Below, in pieces: positions 1 to 10,547 of a stretch of DNA of 64,000 nt. Numbering within the stretch: the stretch's first letter is position 1; the number at the start of each line of letters is the position of its first letter. The notes beneath the pieces were generated by a model, which made no database searches, was not told the DNA's origin, and was given only the letters and a program-made list of their open reading frames with translations. A program made the translations under genes and the position numbers. Where the stretch lies: positions 124,001-188,000 of the forward strand of contig NZ_STGH01000001.1 of the NCBI RefSeq assembly GCF_005222785.1, given 5' to 3'. Source of the stretch: Rhodobacter sp. SY28-1. Lineage in GTDB: Bacteria > Pseudomonadota > Alphaproteobacteria > Rhodobacterales > Rhodobacteraceae.

Positions 1-110
1 GGCTGCCACCCGCGATGCGGCCTGGGCCTGCGACCGCAGTCGCCCGCACATCAACCAGGCCCGCCGCGGCCTTCTCGGCCTGCAACAGATAAGCGCAACA
101 TGCGCGGCGC
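1..110. other. Window edge, coding status unresolved
   Basis: This stretch lies beyond the 3' end of the AraC-type regulator and is cut by the window edge. Two plus-strand frames are open from base 1. One stops at a TAA at 87-89 and could be the C-terminal tail of a gene starting outside the window. The other runs on into the regulator. Neither translation is recognisable, so I assign no gene. Confidence 0.3.
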
Positions 111-2208
<2,098 letters not shown>

Positions 2209-2220
2209 CAGCCCCGGGCC

Positions 2221-2245
2221 AAGGCACCCTCACAGGGGCGCCTTT
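2221..2245. terminator. Possible bidirectional terminator between pobA and dctM
   Basis: Between the convergent stops of pobA and dctM lie nine-base arms AAGGCACCC and GGGCGCCTT with one mismatch, followed by a short TTT. The hairpin is plausible as a shared terminator, but the T-tract is weak. Confidence 0.4.
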
Positions 2246-2265
2246 GCCGGTCATCCGATCCGCCC

Positions 2266-3579
2266 CTACCAGACCAGAAACAGGCTGATCGCCGGGAACA
2301 GCACCAGCACGATCACCCGCAGGATGTCCGAGGCGACGAACCAGATCACCGCCCCATAGGTCTGCCGGATCGGCGTGCTGCGATCCATCGCGTTGATGAC
2401 GAACAGGTTCAGCCCGACCGGAGGCGTGATCAGCCCGACCTCGACCACGATCAGCACCAGAATGCCGAACCAGATCGCCATCAGGTCGGGCGACATGCCG
2501 AAATCCAGCGCCTGCATCACCGGAAAGAAGATCGGGATCGTCAGCAGGATCATCGACAGGCTGTCCATCAGGCAGCCCAGCACCAGATAGATCACCAGGA
2601 TGATCGTCAGCACGGTCCAGGGACCAAAGCCCTGCGTGATCACCCATTCCGTCAGCAGGTCGGGCATCCGGGTCAGCGACAGGAAGGCGTTGAAGAACCC
2701 CGCGCCCAGCACGATGAAGAAGATCATCGCCGTGCCGCCCGCCGTGGCCAGCAGCGCCTGCTTCAGCCTGGGCCAGTCCAGGCCGCCCTGCAGCCAGGCC
2801 AGGATCGCCACGCCCAGGGCGCCGACCGACGCGCCCTCGGTCGGGTTGAAGATGCCCTGGTAGATGCCGCCGACCATCACCCCGAAGATGATCAGCACCG
2901 GCCAGACATCCCGCAGGGCGCGGAACCTTTCGGCATAGGGCAGACGTGGCCCGCGCCCCGCCGCCTCGGGATGGCGCCGAACATAGAGCGCGATCACCAG
3001 CATGTAGCCCAGCGCCGCCAGGAACCCCGGGACGAAGGCCGCCAGGAACAGCTTGGCGATGTTCGTTTCGGTCAATGAAGCATAGATCACCAGCACGATC
3101 GACGGCGGGATCAGGATGCCCAGCGTCCCCCCGGCCGCCAGCGCGGCCGTGGACAACCCCCCGGAATAACCGGCCGAGCGCAATTCGGGCAACGCCACCC
3201 GCGCCATGGTCGCCGCCGTGGCCAGGGACGATCCGCAGATCGACCCGAACCCCGCACAAGCCCCGACCGCGGCCATCGCCATGCCACCCTTGCGATGCCC
3301 AAGCCAGGCCTCGCCCGCCTTGAACAGGGCCCGGCTCATCCCGCCCAAACCGGCCAGATGCCCCATCAACAGGAAGATCGGCACGATGGACAGCGAATGG
3401 CTGGAAAAGGTCGTATAGGTCTCGGTCTTGAACTTCGACAGGACCGTGTTCGGGCTGCCCGTCATGATCCACATGCCCGCAACCCCGCAGACCAGCATCG
3501 CCAATCCGATGGGCGCGCGCAGGAAGATCATCCCGAGAAGCACGGGGAAGGCGAGAAGCCCGATCTCAAACGGCGTCAA
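2266..3579 (-). CDS. dctM: TRAP transporter large permease (DctM family)
   Basis: A 437-residue, very hydrophobic protein with about 12 membrane spans: the ion-coupled translocation subunit of a tripartite ATP-independent periplasmic transporter. Family traits include FLRAPIGLAML near the N terminus, GFGSICGSSLATAATMARVALPE, and GGTLGILIPPSIVLVIYA. I start it at the TTG at 3577-3579, which overlaps the dctQ stop and gives LTPFEIGLLAFP, the normal family N terminus; the longer open frame upstream is dctQ read out of frame. It lies downstream of dctP and dctQ in one operon and converges on pobA. Confidence 0.9.
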   Translation of the reverse strand: MTPFEIGLLAFPVLLGMIFLRAPIGLAMLVCGVAGMWIMTGSPNTVLSKFKTETYTTFSSHSLSIVPIFLLMGHLAGLGGMSRALFKAGEAWLGHRKGGMAMAAVGACAGFGSICGSSLATAATMARVALPELRSAGYSGGLSTAALAAGGTLGILIPPSIVLVIYASLTETNIAKLFLAAFVPGFLAALGYMLVIALYVRRHPEAAGRGPRLPYAERFRALRDVWPVLIIFGVMVGGIYQGIFNPTEGASVGALGVAILAWLQGGLDWPRLKQALLATAGGTAMIFFIVLGAGFFNAFLSLTRMPDLLTEWVITQGFGPWTVLTIILVIYLVLGCLMDSLSMILLTIPIFFPVMQALDFGMSPDLMAIWFGILVLIVVEVGLITPPVGLNLFVINAMDRSTPIRQTYGAVIWFVASDILRVIVLVLFPAISLFLVW

Positions 3580-4100
3580 TGGTCTGCTCCCCCGGCCAGG
3601 GGCCGCGTCTCGCGCCCGGTCAGGGCGGCCTGGATGCGGTCCCAGGCGGACCATAGGCCCACCAGGACCCCGATCGTCGCCGGGACCATGCACAGAGCGT
3701 AGGACCACCAGATCGGGAACTGCAGGAACATCGAGGTTTCGCCATTGCCAAGCTTGCCCTGCATCCCCTCCCACAGCCGTGCGGCGATGAAGATCATCAC
3801 GGCAGCCGCGACCAGCTCCCAGAAGGCGACGATGATCCGATTCGTCCGCAGGCTCATCGCCCCGGCGAAGACATCCACCGTCGCATGCGCGACTTGGACC
3901 TGGGCCAGCGGCAGAAAGCTGAACACCGCGAAGGCGATTCCGGCTTCCACCAGCTCATAATCCCCCGGTACCGGGCCAAGCCCCAGCGGGATCAGAGCCC
4001 GGCCCAGAATGCTGAGACAGGTCATCAGGATGATCAGGACCAGCACGATCCCGCCAGCCATGGCCGAGATGTTGGCCAGTCGAAGCACGAATTTGGTCAC
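3576..4100 (-). CDS. dctQ: TRAP transporter small permease (DctQ family)
   Basis: A 174-residue membrane protein with four predicted spans, typical of DctQ, which couples the large permease to the binding protein. I chose the GTG at 4098-4100, preceded by AGAGGTGG at good spacing, giving VTKFVLRLANISAMAGG. A longer start (GTG at 4140-4142) would put a strong GC-rich hairpin (4120-4140) inside the coding region. The stop overlaps the TTG start of dctM, so translation is probably coupled. Confidence 0.85.
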   Translation of the reverse strand: MTKFVLRLANISAMAGGIVLVLIILMTCLSILGRALIPLGLGPVPGDYELVEAGIAFAVFSFLPLAQVQVAHATVDVFAGAMSLRTNRIIVAFWELVAAAVMIFIAARLWEGMQGKLGNGETSMFLQFPIWWSYALCMVPATIGVLVGLWSAWDRIQAALTGRETRPLAGGADH

Positions 4101-4119
4101 GGCCACCTCTGCGAATGGC

Positions 4120-4140
4120 GCCGGGGCAGTGGGCCCCGGC
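4120..4140 (-). promoter_or_regulatory. Intercistronic hairpin between dctP and dctQ
   Basis: Perfect 8-base arms GCCGGGGC and GCCCCGGC enclose a five-base loop, between the dctP stop (4149) and the chosen dctQ start (4100). There is no T-tract, so it is more likely an mRNA-stabilising or processing element than a terminator. Such structures let binding protein be made in excess of the membrane subunits; that role is inferred. Confidence 0.6.
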
Positions 4141-4148
4141 ACACTGCC

Positions 4149-5174
4149 TTACTGCGCCAGAAGGGCCTTCGCCTCGTCCAGAAGCGCCTGCCCGTCGATC
4201 CCGGCAGCCGTCATCTCCTCCAGCCAGGCCGCATAGGTCGACTGCGCCGCCGCTTCCCATTCGGCGGACTGCTCGGCCGTCAGGGTCACGATGTTGTTGC
4301 CCAGATCGACCGCCATCTGCCGCGCGCCCGCATCGGCTTCCTGCCCGATCCTGCCCGCCATCGCAGAAAACTCGACCCCGGTATTCGCATCGATGATCGC
4401 CTTCAGGTCATCGGGCAGGCCGTCATAAACCGCCTTGTTCATCGCCAGCACGAAGGCCCCGGTATAGAGCGCCTTGCCGGTGAATTCGGTATGGTTCTTC
4501 ACCAGCTCGGACGTCTTCAGTGCGCCGGTCACTTCCCACGGAATGATCGTCGCATCGATCACGCCCTTCGACAGGGATTCCGGCACTGCCGGAACCGGCA
4601 TCCCCACGGCCGTCGCGCCCAACGCCGAGACCATGATGTTGGTCACGCGGGTCGGGGCGCGCAGCTTGACGCCGGCAAGGTCGGCCGGGGCCAGGATCGG
4701 GTCCTTCGAATGGATCAACCCCGGGCCATGCACCCACATCCCAAGGACTTTCATGTCCTTGTATTCGGTGTCGAACATGTACTTTTCGCCCAGCGTGTAC
4801 AGCGCGCGTGAGGCGCTCTCGGCGTCGGTCATCATGAACGGCAACTCGATCACTTCGGTCCGCGGGAACCGGCCGGGCGTATAGCCGGGCAGAGTCCAGA
4901 CGATGTCCGCGACACCGTCAATCGCCTGGTCGATCAGCTCGGGCGGCTTGCCCCCCAACTGCATGGCCGGATAGTGCTCGAACTTGATGCGACCGCCGGA
5001 CTCTGCCTCGATCTTCTTCATCCAGGGCTCCAGGATCTTGGCGGGAACCGGGGCCTGGGCGGGCAGCATCTGGTGCAGTTTCAGCACCACATCCTGGGCC
5101 GAAGCGGACAGCGCCAGCAGCGAAGCCACAGCGGTGGTCGCCGCCAGCCGGACGATTTTGCGTAGGGTCGTCAT
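4149..5174 (-). CDS. dctP: TRAP transporter periplasmic substrate-binding protein (DctP family)
   Basis: A 341-residue protein with a signal peptide (residues 1-26, cut after ALSASA). The mature part begins QDVVLKLHQMLP and follows the DctP fold, with ILEPWMKKIEAESGGRIKFEHYPAMQLGG. The segment DLAGVKLRAPTR carries the arginine that in this family usually grips a substrate carboxylate. The start ATG follows GGGAGGATACC. The substrate cannot be read from sequence. The convergent pobA makes an aromatic or other organic acid plausible, but other C4 or keto acids are equally open. Confidence 0.9.
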   Translation of the reverse strand: MTTLRKIVRLAATTAVASLLALSASAQDVVLKLHQMLPAQAPVPAKILEPWMKKIEAESGGRIKFEHYPAMQLGGKPPELIDQAIDGVADIVWTLPGYTPGRFPRTEVIELPFMMTDAESASRALYTLGEKYMFDTEYKDMKVLGMWVHGPGLIHSKDPILAPADLAGVKLRAPTRVTNIMVSALGATAVGMPVPAVPESLSKGVIDATIIPWEVTGALKTSELVKNHTEFTGKALYTGAFVLAMNKAVYDGLPDDLKAIIDANTGVEFSAMAGRIGQEADAGARQMAVDLGNNIVTLTAEQSAEWEAAAQSTYAAWLEEMTAAGIDGQALLDEAKALLAQ

Positions 5175-5741
5175 GGTATCCTCCCATCATCGGCCAAACT
5201 TTCGGCCTTTCTGTTTTTCCTGATATTCCAGTGCATTGACTGACCAGTTCCCGGTCAGGGTCACAAAGGGTCGGCGGTCCGTTCGGCCTTGGGAACTTGC
5301 GGCCTCTGCCAGAAGACACGGTCCGGTCGTTCAGCGTTCGCCACCCAGTTTCGGGGACTTGACCCGGTCTCGCTCCTCCGACCGGGACCTGTGCCGCAGG
5401 TGCCCGCACTCCCTTTCCGGCCTAGCCCCACCATCCGACGTGATACGGATCATAGGGCAGTCTTCCAATCAGGTCAGCCCTCTCAACCGCTTACTGCTCG
5501 GGTCTCTGCCGGATCAGGAGCAAGTCCGTCCGTCCATCCTGTGTTCCTCCGCCTCCATCCCGGTCCAAACTCTGTGACAATGCGCCGCAGGCGTGGGAGG
5601 ATAGGGCGCAAATCGGCCCTGAAAAATGGACTTAACGGGAAAAAACTTGCACTTTTCAGCCATCGGACCCGTGCCGGACGGCACTGCTCGTCCGTCGCGC
5701 GCCAGCCACCGGAAAACGGACGCCAGCACCCCGCCCGGGGG
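5175..5741. promoter_or_regulatory. Non-coding region upstream of dctP and downstream of aroC
   Basis: These 567 bases hold no gene I can support; small open frames here have no recognisable translation. The dctP promoter must lie in the first part. Two inverted repeats stand out: GGCC-N8-GGCC at 5192-5207, close to the dctP start, and CTGACC-N7-GGTCAG at 5240-5258, a good size for a dimeric regulator. Downstream of aroC, GTGCCG/CGGCAC on the minus strand forms a small hairpin, but I see no classic terminator T-tract directly after it. Confidence 0.45.
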
Positions 5742-6842
5742 TCAGCCGATCCGGCCGCGCGCACCACCGGTCTGGCCCCGGTCCAGCAGCAGATGGTCCA
5801 GGATGACACAGGCCATCATCGCCTCACCCACCGGCACCGCGCGGATGCCGACGCAAGGGTCGTGGCGGCCCTTGGTAATCAGGTCGGTCTCTTGCCCCGC
5901 AGCCGTGATCGTCTGCCGGGGCGTCAGGATAGACGAGGTCGGCTTCACCGCAAACCGGCACACCACCGGCTGACCCGTCGAGATCCCGCCCAGAATGCCG
6001 CCCGCGTGGTTGGACAGAAACTCCGGCCCGTTCGGCCCCATGCGGATTTCGTCAGCATTCTCGACGCCGGTCAGCGCGGCAGCTGCCATTCCCTCGCCGA
6101 TCTCGACACCCTTCACCGCGTTGATCGACATCATCGCGCTGGCCAGATCGCTATCCAGTTTCCCATACAGAGGTGCGCCCAGCCCCGCCGGGACGCCCTC
6201 CGCCACCACCTCGATCACCGCGCCGACCGAGTTGTGGGACAGCCGCAACTCATCCAGATACTCGGCCCATTCCACGGCGGCCACCGCATCGGGCACCCAG
6301 AAGGGATTCTGCTCGATCTGGGTTGTGTCAAAACGCGCGCGGTCGATGGTCTTCGTTCCCATCTGCACCATGTAGCCCGTGATCTTCAGTCCGGGAACCA
6401 GTGCCGTCAGAACCTGCCGCGCCACCCCGCCCGCGGCCACCCGTGAAGCCGTCTCCCGCGCCGAAGACCGCCCGCCGCCGCGATAGTCCCGGATGCCGTA
6501 CTTCTGGTGATAGGTGATGTCCGCGTGCCCCGGCCGGAAGGACTGCGCGATCTCGCCATAGTCCTTCGACCGCTGGTCGGTGTTCTCGATCATCAGCTGG
6601 ATCGGCGTGCCCGTGGTCTTGCCCTCGAATACGCCCGACAGGATGCGAACCTCGTCCGGCTCCTTGCGCTGGGTGGTGAACTTGTTCTGCCCGGGCTTGC
6701 GCTTGTCCAGCCAGGGCTGGATGTCAGCCTCGGCCAGCGCCACGCCCGGGGGGCAGCCGTCCACCGTGCAGCCAATCGCCGGCCCGTGGCTTTCGCCCCA
6801 GGTGGTGACGCGGAAAAGATGTCCGAAGGTGTTCAGGCTCAT
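5742..6842 (-). CDS. aroC: Chorismate synthase
   Basis: A 366-residue enzyme that catalyses the last shikimate-pathway step, 5-enolpyruvylshikimate-3-phosphate to chorismate, using reduced FMN. Hallmarks are [18 protein letters not shown] near the N terminus, [36 protein letters not shown] in two adjoining family signatures, and [15 protein letters not shown] near the C terminus. The start is [20 protein letters not shown], the conserved N terminus; an earlier in-frame start adds only 12 unlikely residues. It appears to be a single-gene unit, divergent from terC. Confidence 0.96.
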   Translation of the reverse strand: MSLNTFGHLFRVTTWGESHGPAIGCTVDGCPPGVALAEADIQPWLDKRKPGQNKFTTQRKEPDEVRILSGVFEGKTTGTPIQLMIENTDQRSKDYGEIAQSFRPGHADITYHQKYGIRDYRGGGRSSARETASRVAAGGVARQVLTALVPGLKITGYMVQMGTKTIDRARFDTTQIEQNPFWVPDAVAAVEWAEYLDELRLSHNSVGAVIEVVAEGVPAGLGAPLYGKLDSDLASAMMSINAVKGVEIGEGMAAAALTGVENADEIRMGPNGPEFLSNHAGGILGGISTGQPVVCRFAVKPTSSILTPRQTITAAGQETDLITKGRHDPCVGIRAVPVGEAMMACVILDHLLLDRGQTGGARGRIG

Positions 6843-7148
6843 GGCATGTCCTCGCTGCCGCTTGGGCATACAGGCCACGCCGCCCCTGCCACAAGCCCCG
6901 ATGCCCGCGAAAACCGGCCAACCGGCGCCGTCAGGTCACGGTTCCGTGAAAAAACCTTGATCGTCGGGGTTGAATTGTCGCACCCCGCCCCCACCTACCG
7001 ATCTGCGGGCCGGGCCCCTCTGACGTTGCCACCCCTGCGTGGCCTCGTGATGTCGGACCGCATCGAGAAATCGTGCTCGATGTCATGCCCGGCGCCCTGC
7101 TCCTGAAAAGGCTGACCTCTCGACGCATCAATCAAGAGGTAAATGGGG
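6843..7148. promoter_or_regulatory. Divergent aroC-terC intergenic region
   Basis: About 300 bases without a gene, holding promoters for aroC (minus) and terC (plus). TerC/Alx genes are often preceded by a manganese-sensing yybP-ykoY leader, but I could not find its conserved GGGGAGUA core here. CATCGAGAAATCGTGCTCGATG (in the leader near 7060-7083) contains a CATCGAG/CTCGATG inverted repeat that may fold in the terC 5' untranslated region. An AAGAGG ribosome-binding site precedes the terC start. Confidence 0.4.
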
Positions 7149-8171
7149 ATGGAATTCCTCTTCGTGCTTTTCGTCGGCAAGCCGCTTTGGCTATGGCTGA
7201 TGTTCCTGGCCATCGTTGTTGCGCTGATGGTTTTTGACCTTGGCGTTCTGAACCGCGACGACCACGAGCTTGGCGTTGCAGAAAGCCTGAAGCTGTCGGC
7301 TTTCTACATCGCCATAGCCATCGCCTTCGGCGGCTATATCTGGTGGGCCTGGCAGAACGGAACGCTGGTCACCAGCGACGGGTCAAACCCCGTGGCAAGC
7401 TATTTCCAAGGCTACATCATCGAGAAAGTGCTCTCGATCGACAACGTCTTCGTCATCTCGCTGATCTTCGGCTACTTCGCCATTCCGCGAAAGTACCAGT
7501 ACCGCGCCCTCGTCTGGGGCATCATCGGCGTCATCATCCTGCGCGGCATCATGATCGCCATCGGGGCCGAGCTGATCTCGACCTACAGCTGGGTGACCCT
7601 GATCTTCGCCGCCTTCCTGGCCTTCACCGGCATCAAGATGCTGGTGGTCCCCGAAGGCGACATGGATGTATCGAAGAACCCGGTGGTCAAGTTCGTGTCC
7701 AGGCACATGAACGTCACGAACGAGCTGCGCGGGCAAAAGTTCTTCGTCCGTGAAACCAACCCCGCGACCGGCAAGCTGATGCTGTACGCAACGCCCCTCT
7801 TCGTGGCGCTGCTCGTGATCAACGTGGCCGACCTGATCTTCGCCGTCGACTCGGTGCCCGCGATCTTCCTGATCACCACCGACACCTTCATCGTCTACAC
7901 CGCGAACATCATGGCGATCCTTGGCCTGCGCGCGCTTTACTTCGCGCTGGCCGCACTGGTGCACCGCTTCCACTACTTGAAATACGCGCTGGCCGTGGTG
8001 CTGATCTTCATCGGGTTGAAGGGCTTCTACAGCTACTTCTTCGGAAAGTTCGACCCCTACCTGTCGCTGGCGATCACCATCGGCATCATTGCGGCGGGCA
8101 TCTTCTACTCGCTTTGGAAAACCCGTGGCGATGACGACGGGCACGGGACCGAGGTCAAGGTGGCCGAATAA
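7149..8171 (+). CDS. TerC/Alx family integral membrane protein
   Basis: A 340-residue membrane protein with about nine hydrophobic spans. Family markers are FDLGVLNRDDHELG near the N terminus, EKVLSIDNVFVISLIFGYF, and VADLIFAVDSVPAIFLIT, which carries acidic residues within membrane helices. Alx/TerC proteins are linked to manganese or other metal export and, historically, to tellurite resistance; the Alx-type length and the C-terminal extension fit this one. The ATG at 7149 is preferred over the one at 7143 because it sits at better distance from AAGAGG. It stands alone, with a terminator hairpin downstream. Confidence 0.88.
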   Translation: MEFLFVLFVGKPLWLWLMFLAIVVALMVFDLGVLNRDDHELGVAESLKLSAFYIAIAIAFGGYIWWAWQNGTLVTSDGSNPVASYFQGYIIEKVLSIDNVFVISLIFGYFAIPRKYQYRALVWGIIGVIILRGIMIAIGAELISTYSWVTLIFAAFLAFTGIKMLVVPEGDMDVSKNPVVKFVSRHMNVTNELRGQKFFVRETNPATGKLMLYATPLFVALLVINVADLIFAVDSVPAIFLITTDTFIVYTANIMAILGLRALYFALAALVHRFHYLKYALAVVLIFIGLKGFYSYFFGKFDPYLSLAITIGIIAAGIFYSLWKTRGDDDGHGTEVKVAE

Positions 8172-8199
8172 GGCCGCTGGCAGAGGCAGGCAGAGCAGT

Positions 8200-8231
8200 C
8201 GCCCGTCCCGTGTGTCCTCACGGGGCGGGCG
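8200..8231. terminator. Terminator hairpin between terC and the sulfatase gene
   Basis: Arms CGCCCGTCCCGTG and CACGGGGCGGGCG (one mismatch) lie in the 63-base gap between the convergent terC and sulfatase stops. The stem is strong and the following T content is modest, so it probably serves both strands. Confidence 0.6.
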
Positions 8232-8234
8232 TTC

Positions 8235-10547
8235 CTATTCCGCGCCCTGCCTTATCTGGGACAGAACGTCATGCCCCTCGGGCACCCCGGTGATGCGCAG
8301 GACCGAAAGCCCAAGCGTCACGTCCACCAGCCCATCCGGGCGACGCGTAACCTGCGGCGGCTTCGGCCAGGCCGACAGGTCATAGACCTGCCCCGCCTGC
8401 CACTGGCTGACATGCGTCACCCCGCCATAGGCCAGCACGAAAACCACCGCCCCCGGTCCCGGGTCAATCAGATTGATCCCCGTCCCTGCATGCACCGTGT
8501 CGTTCCCGCCGCCCAGCCGCACCCGGTTGCGCCCCGGCCCAGTATGGACGACGGATGACCCGTCTCCGTCGTGGATCTCGTCATTGCCATGCCCGCCGAA
8601 GATCCGGTTCCGTGCCGCCGTGCCGATGATCGTGTCATCCCCCGTGCCGCCGTCCAGCACATCGCGTCCGCCACCACCGACCAGTCGGTCATTCCCCGCC
8701 CCGCCATAGAAGAAATGGAGTGAGCTTTCCGACACCGAAATCGCCCGCAGCACATCGTCGCCTTCCCCGCCGTAGAACGTGGCCCCGCCATACTTCGGCC
8801 CGATCATCACGTCGTTCCCGCGCGATCCGCGGACATCGACCATCACCCGCTCGGTCGTCTCGAAATGGATCGGGCTTTCGGGATGCGCCACGATCCGCAT
8901 CACGCGGGGTGATTTCTTCGCCGCCTCCGCGTCCTCGTGCCGGGCCAGCACCGTGGCGATGCGGATGTTCTCCACGTTCATCGGACAGTGCAGGACATAG
9001 CCATCCGGCCCGCCCAGATACCACAAAGTATCGGTGCCGCCGTCCTTGGCCTCCTTGATCTTCTCGGCCTCGGCCCCGTAGGCCCAGTAGTTGTCGTTGC
9101 CCCGCTTGCCCTCCAGCACCACGGACCCATCGACCGCCATCATCGCGTTGACCCCATCCGCCGGGTTCTCAAACCCCCGCAGGTCCAACCCAAGGTCCAA
9201 GGCCCCCTTCACCAACTCGCCCCGCAGCACGTCCATCGGGGCCGTCGCGATCAGGTTCTCCGTCTCACCCGGGTCGGCGACCACGTCGTAGACATGCTCC
9301 TCGCCGTTTGGATAGCGGAAGTAGCGGAACTGCCGATAGCCTTCGATGGAGGGCCGCACCGACAGCGTCCCGAAGACCGAAGTAATCGGCGATTTCGTCG
9401 TGTCGAAGCTCCCGAAACTCGGGTCCACCAGCGGCAGCAGACTTTGCCCCGAGGTCCAGTCCGGGCGCGGCGGCAACCCGGCCAACTGCATCACCGTCTT
9501 GGGGAAGTTGTGCAAGGAGACCGGCAGGTCGATCACCCGGCCTTCCGTCATCCGGGGCGACCAGATGCCCAAAGGGACATGCGCAGCGGAATCCCACTGG
9601 CTCATCTTGTGAAAGCTGTCGTGGTTCCCAAGGTTGAACCCGTTGTCCGACAGGAAGATCACCGTCGTCTTCCCCCCCAGAGGCGAGGCCTCCAGCGCGT
9701 CCAGAAATCGCCCGATCTCGTGATCCACATGGCTGATCGCCGCGAAATAGGCGCGGACCACCTGCCGCCAGCCATCGTCCCCGCCCTTTTCCGGCGTCCA
9801 GTTGCCGTTGGCGATATAGGCCGCCTCATAGACCGCAAAGCCGGGCGGCGGGCCGTAGTAATCCTCGGGCGCCGCAATGTCGGGCCAACGGATCTGCGCG
9901 GGGTCGTACAGCTGATAGAACCGGTCCGGGCATTCCAGATTGTAATGCGGATGCTTGAAACCCAACTGGATCAGGTGCCGCCGCTTCGGGTCAGCCCGCC
10001 CAAGAAAATCAATCGCGTTCTGCGCCACGGTAAAGTCGTAGAACAGATGATCCTGCGACCCGTCATCGTCGGGATGGTTGACCCCCGCGATCCCCGGCCC
10101 CCGGTCAAGGTAGAGGTGCACCTTCTCCCGCCCGGCCGAATCCTGTGCAGTCACGTCCTCATGGAACAGCACCCGGCGATAGCGTTCGGGCATCGGCTTG
10201 TAGGTCGCATCCACCTTGCCGGTGGTAAAGGTGTAGAACCCAGCCCGCCGCAGGTCGTAGACCCAGGCCTTCTCTGGCGGCAGCACCTGCCGCCAGAACC
10301 GGTTGAGGTCCACCAGCCCCGTCCGGAACGGTGACAGCCCGGTGGCCAGCTCTGCCCGGCACGGCGCGCACAAGGGGATCGTCGCATAGGCGTTACCGAA
10401 CCGCACCCCGTTGTTCAAAAGCCGGTCCAGGTTCGGCGTCTGGATGCGAATGCCGAAGGTGTCGCGCCAGGTGAAGACGTCGATCATGTCATCCACCCAG
10501 ATGACACAGATGTTGTCGTCCTTGATGCTGTCCGCGTTGAACGCCAT
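8235..10547 (-). CDS. Sulfatase fused to RTX calcium-binding repeats
   Basis: A 770-residue two-part protein. Residues 1 to about 450 are a type I sulfatase domain: metal-binding IWVDDM near residues 17-21, the formylglycine motif CAPCR at 60-64 (C-x-P-x-R), and SDNGFNLGNHDSFHKMSQWDS, resembling choline/iduronate-type sulfatases. From about residue 590 to 700 come nonapeptide repeats of the GGxGxDxL type (GGEGDDVL, GGAGNDRL, GGTGDDTI, GGHGNDEI). There is no signal peptide, so type I secretion through the RTX tail is likely, which raises the question of how the cysteine is matured. Its ATG overlaps the stop of the upstream gene. The substrate is presumably a sulfated glycan or sulfate ester, not defined. 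Confidence 0.85.
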   Translation of the reverse strand: MAFNADSIKDDNICVIWVDDMIDVFTWRDTFGIRIQTPNLDRLLNNGVRFGNAYATIPLCAPCRAELATGLSPFRTGLVDLNRFWRQVLPPEKAWVYDLRRAGFYTFTTGKVDATYKPMPERYRRVLFHEDVTAQDSAGREKVHLYLDRGPGIAGVNHPDDDGSQDHLFYDFTVAQNAIDFLGRADPKRRHLIQLGFKHPHYNLECPDRFYQLYDPAQIRWPDIAAPEDYYGPPPGFAVYEAAYIANGNWTPEKGGDDGWRQVVRAYFAAISHVDHEIGRFLDALEASPLGGKTTVIFLSDNGFNLGNHDSFHKMSQWDSAAHVPLGIWSPRMTEGRVIDLPVSLHNFPKTVMQLAGLPPRPDWTSGQSLLPLVDPSFGSFDTTKSPITSVFGTLSVRPSIEGYRQFRYFRYPNGEEHVYDVVADPGETENLIATAPMDVLRGELVKGALDLGLDLRGFENPADGVNAMMAVDGSVVLEGKRGNDNYWAYGAEAEKIKEAKDGGTDTLWYLGGPDGYVLHCPMNVENIRIATVLARHEDAEAAKKSPRVMRIVAHPESPIHFETTERVMVDVRGSRGNDVMIGPKYGGATFYGGEGDDVLRAISVSESSLHFFYGGAGNDRLVGGGGRDVLDGGTGDDTIIGTAARNRIFGGHGNDEIHDGDGSSVVHTGPGRNRVRLGGGNDTVHAGTGINLIDPGPGAVVFVLAYGGVTHVSQWQAGQVYDLSAWPKPPQVTRRPDGLVDVTLGLSVLRITGVPEGHDVLSQIRQGAE

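Noticed and set aside
6960-7148. A yybP-ykoY manganese riboswitch before terC
   Set aside because: Expected from known Alx/TerC leaders, but the conserved GGGGAGUA core and partner loop are not visible.
8937-10334. A 465-codon plus-strand open frame opposite the sulfatase gene
   Set aside because: It is a shadow of a GC-rich gene: the translation is arginine/histidine/proline-rich, matches no family, and the minus-strand sulfatase motifs are clear.
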